In this document: positions 1-7,620 of the stretch, in pieces
Layout: each line of letters opens with the position of its first letter
Numbering within the stretch: the stretch's first letter is position 1
Source: Streptomyces griseoruber
Lineage (GTDB): Bacteria; Actinomycetota; Actinomycetes; Streptomycetales; Streptomycetaceae
Direction of reading: 5' to 3'
Assembly: GCF_001514205.1 (NCBI RefSeq)
Contig: NZ_KQ948765.1
Coordinates: 63,862 to 127,861 of the forward strand
DNA length: 64,000 bases
Notes under the pieces: generated by a model
Seen by the model: only the letters and a program-made list of their open reading frames with translations
Databases searched by the model: none
What the model was told of the DNA's origin: nothing
Position numbers and translations under genes: made by a program

Positions 1-863
1 GTCAGGGTCTGGCGCAGGCGGTCCTGGAGCGGCTCGGTGAGGTAGTGGTGGTGCAGGTCGAGCTTCTTGAGGTGGGTGAGCGGCTGGCCGCCGAGCAGTG
101 CGGCGGCGCCCTCGTCGGTCAGGATGCCCATGGAGAGGTCCAGCACCTCCAGACGGGCGACGACCGGCGCGGAGGCGACGGCCGCGGCGACGGCGTCCTG
201 CATCTCGCTGTTGCGCAGGGCCAGATGACGCAGGTGCGGCAGCCGGGCGCCGGACAGGATGGGCTCCAGGTCGGTGATCTCGCTGTCGCCGCCGTAGTCG
301 GGGGTGCCGAGCCACAGGTCGAGGTGGTCCAGGGCGGGCAGGTCGCTGCCGCCGACCCCGCGCACCACCTCGGCGCCCAGGCCGCCCGTCTCGATGACGA
401 GCTTGCGCAGCGCGCCGTGGCTCACCGCGGGGAACTCCAGTCCGGAGCCGCCGCGCACACCCAGTTCCTCCAGCGCGGGGTAGGCCGTGAGCAGCGGGGT
501 GACGTCGGTCTGGTTGATCCAGGAGATCTCGCACTCCTCGGACTCCATGTCGCCCACGAACAGGGCGCGCAGCGCGGGGAAGCGGTCCCGGGCGCCGACC
601 AGGGCGTCGACGACGACGGTGGGGTCGGTGTCGTACGCCTCCTGCCAGGGTCCGACGATCAGGGCCCGTACGCGGGTGGTGTCGACGGCGGCGCAGAAGC
701 GGGCGAAGGCGGCCGTCCACGCCTCGTCGGAGTCGTGGACGTCGCTGGTGATCCGCCAGGCGAAGCCGTCGGCGTCGGGCAGGTCGTCGGTGCGGGCGTC
801 GGGGCCCGGGAAGGAGTAGACGGGCAGCCCGTACAGCGAGACGAGGTGGGTGGCGTAGGACAT
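1..863 (-). CDS. Leucine-rich repeat protein, STM4015-like (3' end outside window)
   Basis: About 287 residues are visible and the frame stays open to the window edge, so the C-terminus is missing. The ATG at 863 has an AGGAG seven bases upstream. The protein begins MSYATHLVSLYGLPVYSFPG and continues into leucine-rich segments such as LPALDHLDLWL and LTHLKKLDLHHHYL. It matches the other LRR gene at 7621-8592 along its visible length (same opening, same DLHHHYL repeat), so the two are paralogues. The family is annotated as STM4015-like in Streptomyces; its biochemical role is not known. No signal peptide or membrane segment is visible, so it is probably a cytosolic protein-binding scaffold (inference). 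It is divergent from the gene at 1047, with an 11-bp inverted repeat between them. Confidence 0.85.
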   Translation of the reverse strand, partial: MSYATHLVSLYGLPVYSFPGPDARTDDLPDADGFAWRITSDVHDSDEAWTAAFARFCAAVDTTRVRALIVGPWQEAYDTDPTVVVDALVGARDRFPALRALFVGDMESEECEISWINQTDVTPLLTAYPALEELGVRGGSGLEFPAVSHGALRKLVIETGGLGAEVVRGVGGSDLPALDHLDLWLGTPDYGGDSEITDLEPILSGARLPHLRHLALRNSEMQDAVAAAVASAPVVARLEVLDLSMGILTDEGAAALLGGQPLTHLKKLDLHHHYLTEPLQDRLRQTL

Positions 864-923
864 ACGACTGCTCCTGTGCGGAAAACGTGTGCGATCCCTG
901 ATGCCCGCAGTTGTACCAACAGG

Positions 924-983
924 CACTGACAACGGCCGTCGGTGGGGGCGGGGTTGCGGGGCGGGTTCGGGGCGTTGTCAGTG
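924..983. promoter_or_regulatory. 11-bp perfect inverted repeat in a divergent promoter region
   Basis: CACTGACAACG at 924-934 and CGTTGTCAGTG at 973-983 are perfect reverse complements separated by 38 bp. They lie between the divergent starts at 863 and 1047. The separation puts the arms about 49 bp apart centre to centre. The arms are less GC-rich than their surroundings. This looks like a pair of half-sites for one regulator controlling both genes; the regulator is unknown. Confidence 0.5.
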
Positions 984-1046
984 GCGGCCCGTACGGTCGT
1001 GGTCATGAGGCCGGTGCGAGGTGCACCAGGCGGTGAGGGGAGAGCC

Positions 1047-1373
1047 ATGTACCGGCAGGGAGACGTGCTGATCGTGCCCGTGGACACGGAGGCGGTGCCG
1101 CCGCATGTCGCACAGGCGCCGCGCGAGACGCGGGACGGGCGGGGTCGGCTGGTGCTGGCGCTGGGCGAGGTCACCGGGCATGCCCACGCCGTGGTGGGGC
1201 CGGGTGACCTGGTGCGCGAGCCGGGGCCGTTCGGGCCGCTGCTGCTGCATCTGCCGCAGGGCGGCCGGGTGGTGCACGAGGAGCACGCGGTGATCGCCCT
1301 GCCGAAGGGCTGGTACCGGGTGATCCGGCAGCGGGAGTACGTGCCGGGGTCCGTGCGGATCGTCGCGGACTGA
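1047..1373 (+). CDS. Conserved hypothetical protein, partner of a DUF6745-like gene
   Basis: A 108-aa protein starting at an ATG preceded by GAGGGGAGAG, a strong ribosome site. It opens MYRQGDVLIVPVDTEAVPP, has a central GEVTGHAHAV motif and ends VIALPKGWYRVIRQREY followed by a short tail. The GHAH motif and the VIRQREY end are the most distinctive parts; two histidines could bind a metal, but this is a guess. An in-frame start further upstream (942) lacks a good ribosome site. The next gene begins 62 bp downstream on the same strand and is probably co-transcribed. I recall similar small proteins encoded beside DUF6745 genes in other bacteria, but no function is known. Confidence 0.75.
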   Translation: MYRQGDVLIVPVDTEAVPPHVAQAPRETRDGRGRLVLALGEVTGHAHAVVGPGDLVREPGPFGPLLLHLPQGGRVVHEEHAVIALPKGWYRVIRQREYVPGSVRIVAD

Positions 1374-1420
1374 ACAGGGCTGGACAGGGCGGGACAGGGC
1401 TGAGCCGGGCTGGACAGGGA
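1374..1420. repeat. Imperfect tandem repeat of TGGACAGGGC
   Basis: The gap between the two genes consists of four to five degenerate copies of a ten-base unit close to TGGACAGGGC (variants GGGACAGGGC, TGAGCCGGGC). It could be slippage-derived spacer or affect translation of the downstream gene. No hairpin is obvious. Confidence 0.6.
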
Positions 1421-1435
1421 GTGGGGGAAAGACCG

Positions 1436-2482
1436 ATGACGACGACGGGTGTGCAGGTGACGGCAGTGGCCTCCGACGAGAATCTCGCCGCCTGGCGGGC
1501 GTGCGCCACGGCGACCGGTCCCGCCGACCGGGCGGCGGCCGAGGCCGGTGTGCGCCGGGCCTACCGGCAGGCCGGGCTGGCCGAGCCGGAGCGGGTGGTG
1601 TGGGCGGGCTCGCCGCGCGAGGCGGTGACGCTGATCCGGGCGATGACGGACACGGGCCCGAGCGTGCGCGAGACCGTGCGCAGTGCCCCCTGGGCGCAGG
1701 AGCGGCAGCTGCTGCACGCGGAGTTGGGCACGGCGGGCTGGCCTGCGCACTGGGCGGCCACCGGTGGCCGGCTGTGGGACTCCACCCAGGCCCTGGTGGA
1801 CCGGATCCGGACCGGGCTCCTGGAGGAACTGGCGGGCGGGGACACGGGCAAGGAGGCCGCGCGGATACGGCTGGTCCTGCTGGACGCGGTGCTGGGGCAG
1901 CACGACGCGCCGTGGCTCGCCGCGTTCGCCACCGACGGCGGTCCGCTCGACGGGCTGGCCACGGTGTCCCGCAACGCGGGCTGGTGGTGGCCGTTCGCGC
2001 GGGTGGCGGTGGTGTCGGAGCGGCCGGTGGCCCTGCACCGCGACGAGGCGGGCCGGCTCGACCACGGCGACGGCCCGGCGCTCGCCTACCCCGACGGCTT
2101 CGCCCTGTACGCCTGGCGGGGCATGCCGGTGCCGGCCGATTTCCTGGCGGAGCTGCCCTCGCTCACCCCGGAGCGGATCCGCGCCGAGGAGAACGCCGAA
2201 CTGCGCCGGGTGATGCTGGAGTACTACGGCTACGACCGTTATCTGGCGGACTCCGGTGCCCGCCCCGTCCACCGGGACGGGACGGGCATCCTGTGGCGGA
2301 TCGACCTCGCGGACGACGAGCCCGTGGTGATGGTGGAGGTCGTCAACTCCACGCCGGAGCCGGACGGCACCCGGCGCACCTACTGGCTGCGGGTCCCGCC
2401 GTCGACCCGGACGGCACGGGAGGGGGTCGCCTGGACGTTCGGACTGGCGGCGGACGGGTATCGGCCGCTGCTGGAGACGTGA
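1436..2482 (+). CDS. DUF6745-like hypothetical protein
   Basis: A 348-aa protein. The ATG at 1436 has GGGGGAAAG upstream at good spacing; a GTG at 1421 is possible but its ribosome site is weaker. The middle contains GPALAYPDGFALYAWRGMPV, which resembles the W-x-G-x-P-V motif I associate with DUF6745 proteins, where it appears with a preceding HRDxxGRLDHxDGPA stretch (also seen here, residues about 200-215). No signal peptide or catalytic motif is recognised. It follows the 108-aa gene and probably forms a two-gene unit. Its 3' end meets the convergent gene at 2487 with a four-base gap. Function is unknown. Confidence 0.75.
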   Translation: MTTTGVQVTAVASDENLAAWRACATATGPADRAAAEAGVRRAYRQAGLAEPERVVWAGSPREAVTLIRAMTDTGPSVRETVRSAPWAQERQLLHAELGTAGWPAHWAATGGRLWDSTQALVDRIRTGLLEELAGGDTGKEAARIRLVLLDAVLGQHDAPWLAAFATDGGPLDGLATVSRNAGWWWPFARVAVVSERPVALHRDEAGRLDHGDGPALAYPDGFALYAWRGMPVPADFLAELPSLTPERIRAEENAELRRVMLEYYGYDRYLADSGARPVHRDGTGILWRIDLADDEPVVMVEVVNSTPEPDGTRRTYWLRVPPSTRTAREGVAWTFGLAADGYRPLLET

Positions 2483-2486
2483 GGCC

Positions 2487-3221
2487 TCAGACCTCGCCCG
2501 TGCGGACCAGCACGTCCGTGACCTGTGCGCGGAGGTGTTCCCTGGCCGCGGCGGGCAGCGCGGCGAGGTCGGTCCGCTCCAGGGCGTGCAGCACCTGGTC
2601 GGCGTCCCTGTCGAAGGGGGTGCTCTCGCTGAGCACCTCGTAGCCCTCGCGTACGGCCACCCGCAGCTGTCGCGGACCGTTGCCGTCGCTGTCGCCGTCC
2701 GCGTGCACCGCGGCGGCCACGACGAGCGGGGGCGGGCCGCCCGCGTCGCCCTCCACCTTGCGGTAGCCGCTGACCAGCGGGGTGCGCCAGCGCAGGCCGA
2801 GCAGCAGCGGACGCTTGGCCACCAGCTCGCCGAGATCGGTGTCGTACACGTTGCCGGGTTCCAGGACCGTGGCGCGGGCGTCCAGGACCAGGGCCGCGGG
2901 GAGCAGACAGCGCAGGGTGCTGCCGACGATGTTGCCGCCGACGGTGGCGGTCCGGCGCACCGCGCCGGTGCCGATGCCGGAGGCCGCCCGGTGCAGCACC
3001 TCGGGCACGGTGGCGTCGACGCGGTGCAGCAGCACGGCCCCGCCGAGTTCCTCGGAACCGACGACGTTCGCCTCCGGCACATGACGCAGGGACACCGCCT
3101 TTTCCGGGAAGCCGTCCCGTTGCCAGGCGGCCCACACCAGTGTGGCCCCGCCGATCGGTATCGCCCCCTCGGCCAGACAGCGCTGGGCGTCGGATATGGA
3201 GGAGGGAAGACGCAACTGCAC
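2487..3221 (-). CDS. FAD-binding domain protein, xanthine dehydrogenase medium-subunit-like
   Basis: About 244 residues. The fold is suggested by GGATLVWAAWQRDGFPEKAVSL near the N-terminus, by TGAVRRTATVGGNIVGSTL around residue 85 (the TVGGNI flavin-binding motif of molybdopterin dehydrogenase FAD subunits) and by a following CO-dehydrogenase flavoprotein-like C-terminal region. A GTG at 3221 with GGCAGG upstream is chosen; an upstream GTG at 3269 in the same frame has its purine run abutting the start. The usual GGTD motif of the family is replaced by GGAT, so it may be a divergent member. No molybdopterin or 2Fe-2S subunit lies alongside, so its redox partner must be elsewhere or the role has changed (inference). 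Confidence 0.75.
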   Translation of the reverse strand: MQLRLPSSISDAQRCLAEGAIPIGGATLVWAAWQRDGFPEKAVSLRHVPEANVVGSEELGGAVLLHRVDATVPEVLHRAASGIGTGAVRRTATVGGNIVGSTLRCLLPAALVLDARATVLEPGNVYDTDLGELVAKRPLLLGLRWRTPLVSGYRKVEGDAGGPPPLVVAAAVHADGDSDGNGPRQLRVAVREGYEVLSESTPFDRDADQVLHALERTDLAALPAAAREHLRAQVTDVLVRTGEV

Positions 3222-3286
3222 GACAACCGACCTGCCTTCCCGGGTAGTTCGAGGGGAGACACGTGTCACTCCCCCGTGTGATCAAC

Positions 3287-3360
3287 GGCAGAACGGATTC
3301 TGCCCAGGCACACGGGGGCGCATACAGGGCTCATGGCGGCACTCGGTGCCAGGGCAAAAT
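3287..3360. promoter_or_regulatory. Nested palindromes in the intergenic region before the GNAT gene
   Basis: GGCAGAA-CGGA-TTCTGCC (3287-3304) is a perfect 7-bp dyad. Overlapping it, TGCCCAGGCA (3301-3310) and TGCCAGGGCA (3347-3356) are two TGCCNNGGCA palindromes. The larger arms ATTCTGCCCAGGCAC (3297-3311) and GTGCCAGGGCAAAAT (3346-3360) are inverted copies of each other with two mismatches. The block lies between divergent genes and looks like a two-site operator. Confidence 0.45.
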
Positions 3361-3398
3361 GCGTTGCGGCCGGTCCCGCCGCTGCCGACCCTTGCCCC

Positions 3399-4325
3399 AT
3401 GTCCTATGTCCTGCGCCCCGCCACTCTCGCCGACGCGCCCGCCGTGACCGAACTGCTCAACGCCGTCGACCTGATCGAGATCGGCCGGCCCGAGACGGAT
3501 CTGCACACCGTCGAGGCCGATCTGAAGCATCCCGAGACCGATCTGGAGCGGGACTCCTGGCTCGCCTTCGCCGGCGACCGGCTGGTGGCCTACGGGCTGC
3601 TGTGGGACGAGTCGGGCGGCGAGCGCGTCGACATCGACCACTACGTCCTGCCCGACCGGCAGGACGCGGGACGGCTCGTCCTCGAGGCGATGGAGGCGCG
3701 GGCGCTGGAGCGGGCCCGGGAGAACGGCGCCGGGCGCGCCGTGGTGCATCTGCACCTCAACATCGCGCCCACGCTGGACACCTCGCTGCTGACGGAACGC
3801 GGCTGGTCCGTCGTACGGCGCTATCACGTGCTGCGCCGGGCGGTGGACCCGGCCGGGGACCGGGCGCCGGCGCTGCCCGCCGGGGTGCGGCTGCGCCCGT
3901 GCGCCACCGAGGCGGACCGCGGGCGGGTGCACGAGCTGTACCAGGCCACGTTCGCGGAGCACTTCGACTTCCAGCCGCGCGGCTACGAGCAGTGGCTGCA
4001 CGACGTGGACGCCGAGGGGCTCGACTGGTCGCTGGTGTGGATCGTCGGCACGGACGAGCTCGGGGACGCCGGGTTCCTGCTGGCCCGCGACGACCGTGAG
4101 GCGATGGGCTGGATCCGCAGCCTCGGTGTGCTGCGCGAGGCCCGGGGACGCGGGCTCGCCGGGCTGCTGCTGCGGCACGCCTTCGCGGCCTTCGCCGCCC
4201 GGGGCCGGGACACCGTGGGGCTCGGCGTGGACACCTCCAACGCCACGGGCGCCCCGGAGCTGTACGCCCGCAACGGGATGGGCGTGCACTACGCGGTCGA
4301 CACCTGGGAGGCCGTCCTGCGCTGA
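3399..4325 (+). CDS. GNAT family N-acetyltransferase with two GNAT domains
   Basis: A 308-aa protein. The start ATG at 3399 opens MSYVLRPATLADAPAVTELL, a typical GNAT beginning; no clear ribosome site precedes it, so it may be leaderless, or the ATG at 3333 may be used instead. The N-terminal half (residues 1-145) is a degenerate GNAT domain. The C-terminal half (about 155-300) has the acetyl-CoA binding loop in VLREARGRGLAGLLLRHAF (the R/Q-x-x-G-x-G/A region) and the ending NATGAPELYARNGMGV, matching GNAT motif B. Tandem-domain enzymes of this type include mycothiol synthase-like proteins, but the substrate cannot be read from sequence. Confidence 0.85.
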   Translation: MSYVLRPATLADAPAVTELLNAVDLIEIGRPETDLHTVEADLKHPETDLERDSWLAFAGDRLVAYGLLWDESGGERVDIDHYVLPDRQDAGRLVLEAMEARALERARENGAGRAVVHLHLNIAPTLDTSLLTERGWSVVRRYHVLRRAVDPAGDRAPALPAGVRLRPCATEADRGRVHELYQATFAEHFDFQPRGYEQWLHDVDAEGLDWSLVWIVGTDELGDAGFLLARDDREAMGWIRSLGVLREARGRGLAGLLLRHAFAAFAARGRDTVGLGVDTSNATGAPELYARNGMGVHYAVDTWEAVLR

Positions 4326-4454
4326 ACCGGCAGCAGGCCGTGGAGGATTCAACTTGCCTGCGGGCGCGCTCCCGAGGTGCAGGCGGCCGACGGCCTTCAT
4401 AGCATGGAAGGCGGGTGTTCACAGGGGGGTCCTCCTTCCCCGTGGGGTACCGCG

Positions 4455-6332
4455 ATGAGCAGGCAACGACGCGCCGCACGGCGTTCCCCGGCCGGATACC
4501 GCAGCTCGCTGCCCTGGCGGATCGTCACCGGCGGCGCCCAGTTCCTCGACCGGCGGATCGGCTGGGACAGGCTGCCCGTGCCGCCGGGCCTGGCGACGCT
4601 GCTCGGACTGCGCGTCGGGCTGCGGCGCAGGAACCTCCACGACACCGGCCGGCTCCCCTCGGTCGGTCCGCCCGATCCGGCGCCCCCGTCCGAGCGGCAC
4701 CGCGTCGACCGGACCGCGGACGGCAGCCACAACGACCTCGGCGACCCGCGGATGGGCATGGCGGGCACCCGCTTCGGCCGGAACATCCCGCTGGACCGGA
4801 TCGCCCCGGCCACGCCCGAGGACGTCCTGTCGCGGCCGAGTCCGCGCGAGGTCAGCCGCATGCTGCTCACCCGCGAGGCGATGACCCCGGCGGAGTCGGT
4901 CAACTCCCTGGTCGCCGCCTGGCTCCAGTTCATGATCCGGGACTGGTTCAGCCACGGTACGAGCCCCACCGACCGGCCCTGGGAGGTGCCGCTCCTGGAC
5001 GACGACCCGTGGCCGGAGCGCCCGATGCGGATCATGCGGACGCCGGACGACCCGACCCGCGACCCCGCGGCACCCGCCGGGACGCCCGACACCCGGATCA
5101 ACGTCTCCTCCCACTGGTGGGACGCCTCGCAGATCTACGGCTCGAACGAGACGGAGCAGCGTCTGATGCGCACCGGCGAGCGGGGCCGGGTGCGTCTGTG
5201 GGACGACGAGCGGTCCCCGTTCCCCTCGGACCCCTCGCGCGATCCCTCCCGGGTGCCGGGCTTCTGGCTGGGGCTCGCGATGATGCAGAACCTGTTCGCC
5301 CGGGAGCACAACGCGATCTGCGACCACCTCCACGGCGCGTACCCCTCGTGGGGCGACGAGGAGCTGTTCCAGCGGGCCCGGCTGGTCAACGCGGCACTGC
5401 TGGCCAAGATCCACACCGTGGAGTGGACACCGGCCGTGATCAGCCACCCGACCACCGTGACGGCCATGCACGCCAACTGGTGGGGTCTCGCGGGCGAGCG
5501 GGTCCACCGGCTGTTCGGCCGGATCAGCGGCAGCGAGGTCGTGAGCGGCATCCCCGGCGGCCGGACCGACCACTACGGCGTGCCGTACTCCCTCACCGAG
5601 GAGTTCGTCGCGGTCTACCGGATGCATCCGCTGATCCGGGACGAGTGGCCGCTGCGCTCCGCCGCCGACGACGGGACGCTGCGCCACTGCACCCTGCGGG
5701 ACATCTCGGGACCGGGGGCCCTGAAGGTCCTGGAGACCACGGACATGGCGGATCTGCTCTACAGCTTCGGCACCCTGCACCCCGGGCTGGTCACCCTGCA
5801 CAACTTCCCGCGGTTCCTCCAGGAGTTCGAGCGCCCCGACGGCCGTCTTCAGGACCTCGCCGCCACCGACATCCTGCGCTCCCGCGAGCTGGGCGTCCCA
5901 CGCTACAACGAGTTCCGGCGGCTGCTGCGCCTGAAGCCGCCCGGGAGCTTCGCCGAACTGACGGACGACCCGGAGTGGGCGCGGCAGATCGAGCTGCTCT
6001 ACGACGGCGACCTCGAGAAGGTCGACCTGATGGTCGGGCTGTACGCGGAGCGCCGCCCGGCCGGATTCGCCTTCAGCGACACGGCGTTCCGCATCTTCGT
6101 CCTGATGGCCTCGCGCCGGCTGAACAGCGACCGCTTCTTCACCGAGTACTACACGCCCGAGGTGTACTCCCGGGCCGGTCTGGCCTGGATCGACGACAAC
6201 AGCATGATCACGGTGCTGCTGCGCCACCACCCGGAGCTGCGCACCGCGCTGGCGGGCCTGACGAACGCCTTCGTGCCGTGGCGCACCGCCGGTCAGCCGC
6301 TGGACGACAGCCAGGGCTGCGGGTCGGTGTAG
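4455..6332 (+). CDS. Animal-type haem peroxidase family protein
   Basis: A 625-aa protein related to the peroxidase-cyclooxygenase superfamily (prostaglandin synthase, dual oxidase, linoleate dioxygenase). Visible marks are QFMIRDWFSHG near residue 160 (distal haem region), SHWWDASQIYGSNE around 220, LFAREHNAICDHL near 285 (the R-E-H-N motif), and EEFVAVYRMHPLIRDEWPL near 385, where the RMH-P-L histidine is the expected proximal ligand. No signal peptide is seen. TAGCAT at 4400-4405 resembles a -10 element 50 bases before the start. Its last 40 bases overlap the 3' end of the convergent M23 gene. A role in fatty-acid oxygenation is possible from family knowledge but unproven. Confidence 0.85.
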   Translation: MSRQRRAARRSPAGYRSSLPWRIVTGGAQFLDRRIGWDRLPVPPGLATLLGLRVGLRRRNLHDTGRLPSVGPPDPAPPSERHRVDRTADGSHNDLGDPRMGMAGTRFGRNIPLDRIAPATPEDVLSRPSPREVSRMLLTREAMTPAESVNSLVAAWLQFMIRDWFSHGTSPTDRPWEVPLLDDDPWPERPMRIMRTPDDPTRDPAAPAGTPDTRINVSSHWWDASQIYGSNETEQRLMRTGERGRVRLWDDERSPFPSDPSRDPSRVPGFWLGLAMMQNLFAREHNAICDHLHGAYPSWGDEELFQRARLVNAALLAKIHTVEWTPAVISHPTTVTAMHANWWGLAGERVHRLFGRISGSEVVSGIPGGRTDHYGVPYSLTEEFVAVYRMHPLIRDEWPLRSAADDGTLRHCTLRDISGPGALKVLETTDMADLLYSFGTLHPGLVTLHNFPRFLQEFERPDGRLQDLAATDILRSRELGVPRYNEFRRLLRLKPPGSFAELTDDPEWARQIELLYDGDLEKVDLMVGLYAERRPAGFAFSDTAFRIFVLMASRRLNSDRFFTEYYTPEVYSRAGLAWIDDNSMITVLLRHHPELRTALAGLTNAFVPWRTAGQPLDDSQGCGSV

Positions 6333-7414
6333 TAGCCGTCGTAGATCACCTCGAAGTGCAGATGGGGGCCGGTGGAGAGGCCGGTGGAGCCGACCCGTCC
6401 GACCGGCGTGCCGGTCTGCACTCCCTGGCCCACGGTGACGTCGATCCGGGAGAGATGGCTGTACGTCGTCTGCAGCCGCTTGCCCTCGATGGTGCCGTGG
6501 TCGACGACGACCCGGTTGCCGTAGGCCTTGGTCAGGGCCGCGAAGACGACCGTGCCCGCGCGGGCCGCGGAGACCTGGGCGCCCTGGGGTGCGCCGAAGT
6601 CCACGCCGGTGTGGAGCTTGGTGACGCCGGTGAGGGGGTGTTTGCGGGAGCCGTAGGGGGAGGTGATGGTGAGGGTGGTGACGGGCGGGGCGAGGATGGC
6701 GTCGGCCTGGGCGCCCGCCGCGCCGCCGCTCGGGTCCTCCCGGTCGAACTCGGCGTACTTCGCGAACAGGGCCTTGACCTCGGTGAGGTAGGTCGTCGCG
6801 TCGGCGGGGACGCGTCCCGCCTTCTCCACGGCGTCCGTGCCGACGGCGTAGGCGGCGAGGGTGAGGTCGACCAGGTCCCCGTTGACGGTTCCGTCGGTTC
6901 TCAGGTCGGTGACCTTTCGGGCGAGGGAGCAGTCCTGGCGGCCGAGCGCCATGATCGCGTCGGCCGGATCGCCGGGCGAGGACGTGCCGTTGCCGTCGTC
7001 GTCCTTGCCCCAGGTCCGCCACTGGGCGTCGGTGAAGGCCGCGATGCCCTGCCCGCCGGAGGCACCGGCCGTGGCGTTGTCCCAGCCGGTGAGCTGGTCG
7101 ATCTGGGCGGCGAGGACGGACGGTGTGACGACGGAGCAGGCGTCGGCGGCCTTGCGCAGCCAGGGGCCGTAGGTGTCGTTGACGCCGGCCACCGCGTCCT
7201 GCTGGGTGCCGCCTCCCGGTGTCCAGTCGTCGGGGAGTCCGCCGGTCAGGGCCAGGACTCCGGCGACGGCGGAGAGGGTGAGCAGGCCCGGCAGGACGAG
7301 GAAGACGACGGGGCCGGGACCGCGCCGGCGGGGTGAGGGGGGCGGCGGGGTCTGCGTCGGTGCTCCGGACCCGGTGTCCCGTACGGGGGTGTCGACGGCG
7401 TGCTCTTCGCTCAC
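6293..7414 (-). CDS. M23 family metallopeptidase, membrane-anchored, with lytic transglycosylase-like segment
   Basis: A 373-aa protein starting at GTG 7414, with GGAG eight bases upstream. After a short Pro-rich cytosolic tail, residues about 33-58 form a membrane segment (VFLVLPGLLTLSAVAGVLAL). Residues about 85-190 resemble a lysozyme-like/SLT domain (DNATAGASGGQGIAAFTD, DPADAIMALGRQDC), and the C-terminal 110 residues are a LytM domain with the zinc motifs KLHTGVDFGAP and GPHLHFEV. It should cut peptidoglycan cross-links outside the membrane, possibly together with glycan cleavage. The SLT-like assignment is weaker than the M23 one. The gene converges on the peroxidase gene, sharing 40 bases on opposite strands. 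Confidence 0.88.
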   Translation of the reverse strand: MSEEHAVDTPVRDTGSGAPTQTPPPPSPRRRGPGPVVFLVLPGLLTLSAVAGVLALTGGLPDDWTPGGGTQQDAVAGVNDTYGPWLRKAADACSVVTPSVLAAQIDQLTGWDNATAGASGGQGIAAFTDAQWRTWGKDDDGNGTSSPGDPADAIMALGRQDCSLARKVTDLRTDGTVNGDLVDLTLAAYAVGTDAVEKAGRVPADATTYLTEVKALFAKYAEFDREDPSGGAAGAQADAILAPPVTTLTITSPYGSRKHPLTGVTKLHTGVDFGAPQGAQVSAARAGTVVFAALTKAYGNRVVVDHGTIEGKRLQTTYSHLSRIDVTVGQGVQTGTPVGRVGSTGLSTGPHLHFEVIYDGYYTDPQPWLSSSG

Positions 7415-7493
7415 GCGGAGGGCTCCGCGGGGAGTGTGCAGTTGTTCACGGGCGGACGGTAGCCCGCGGCCGGGCCGGTGTCAGCGGACGCGA

Positions 7494-7525
7494 GGGCAGA
7501 ACCGCTGCCCGCAGGGGCAGAACCG
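7494..7525. promoter_or_regulatory. Direct repeat GGGCAGAACCG upstream of the second LRR gene
   Basis: GGGCAGAACCG occurs at 7494-7504 and again at 7515-7525, exactly 21 bases (two helical turns) apart, in the divergent region between 7414 and 7621. The core GGCAGAAC also occurs in the dyad at 3287, so one regulator may see both regions. The spacing suits a tandem-binding activator. Confidence 0.45.
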
Positions 7526-7620
7526 GTCGGCGGTGTCCTGCCGGGGGCCTTGGTAGAAAGAGCCGCCACAGGCCCGGACCTCGGATGCCGGCCGTCGTCC
7601 GCGTGCGGAAGGATCCCGTC

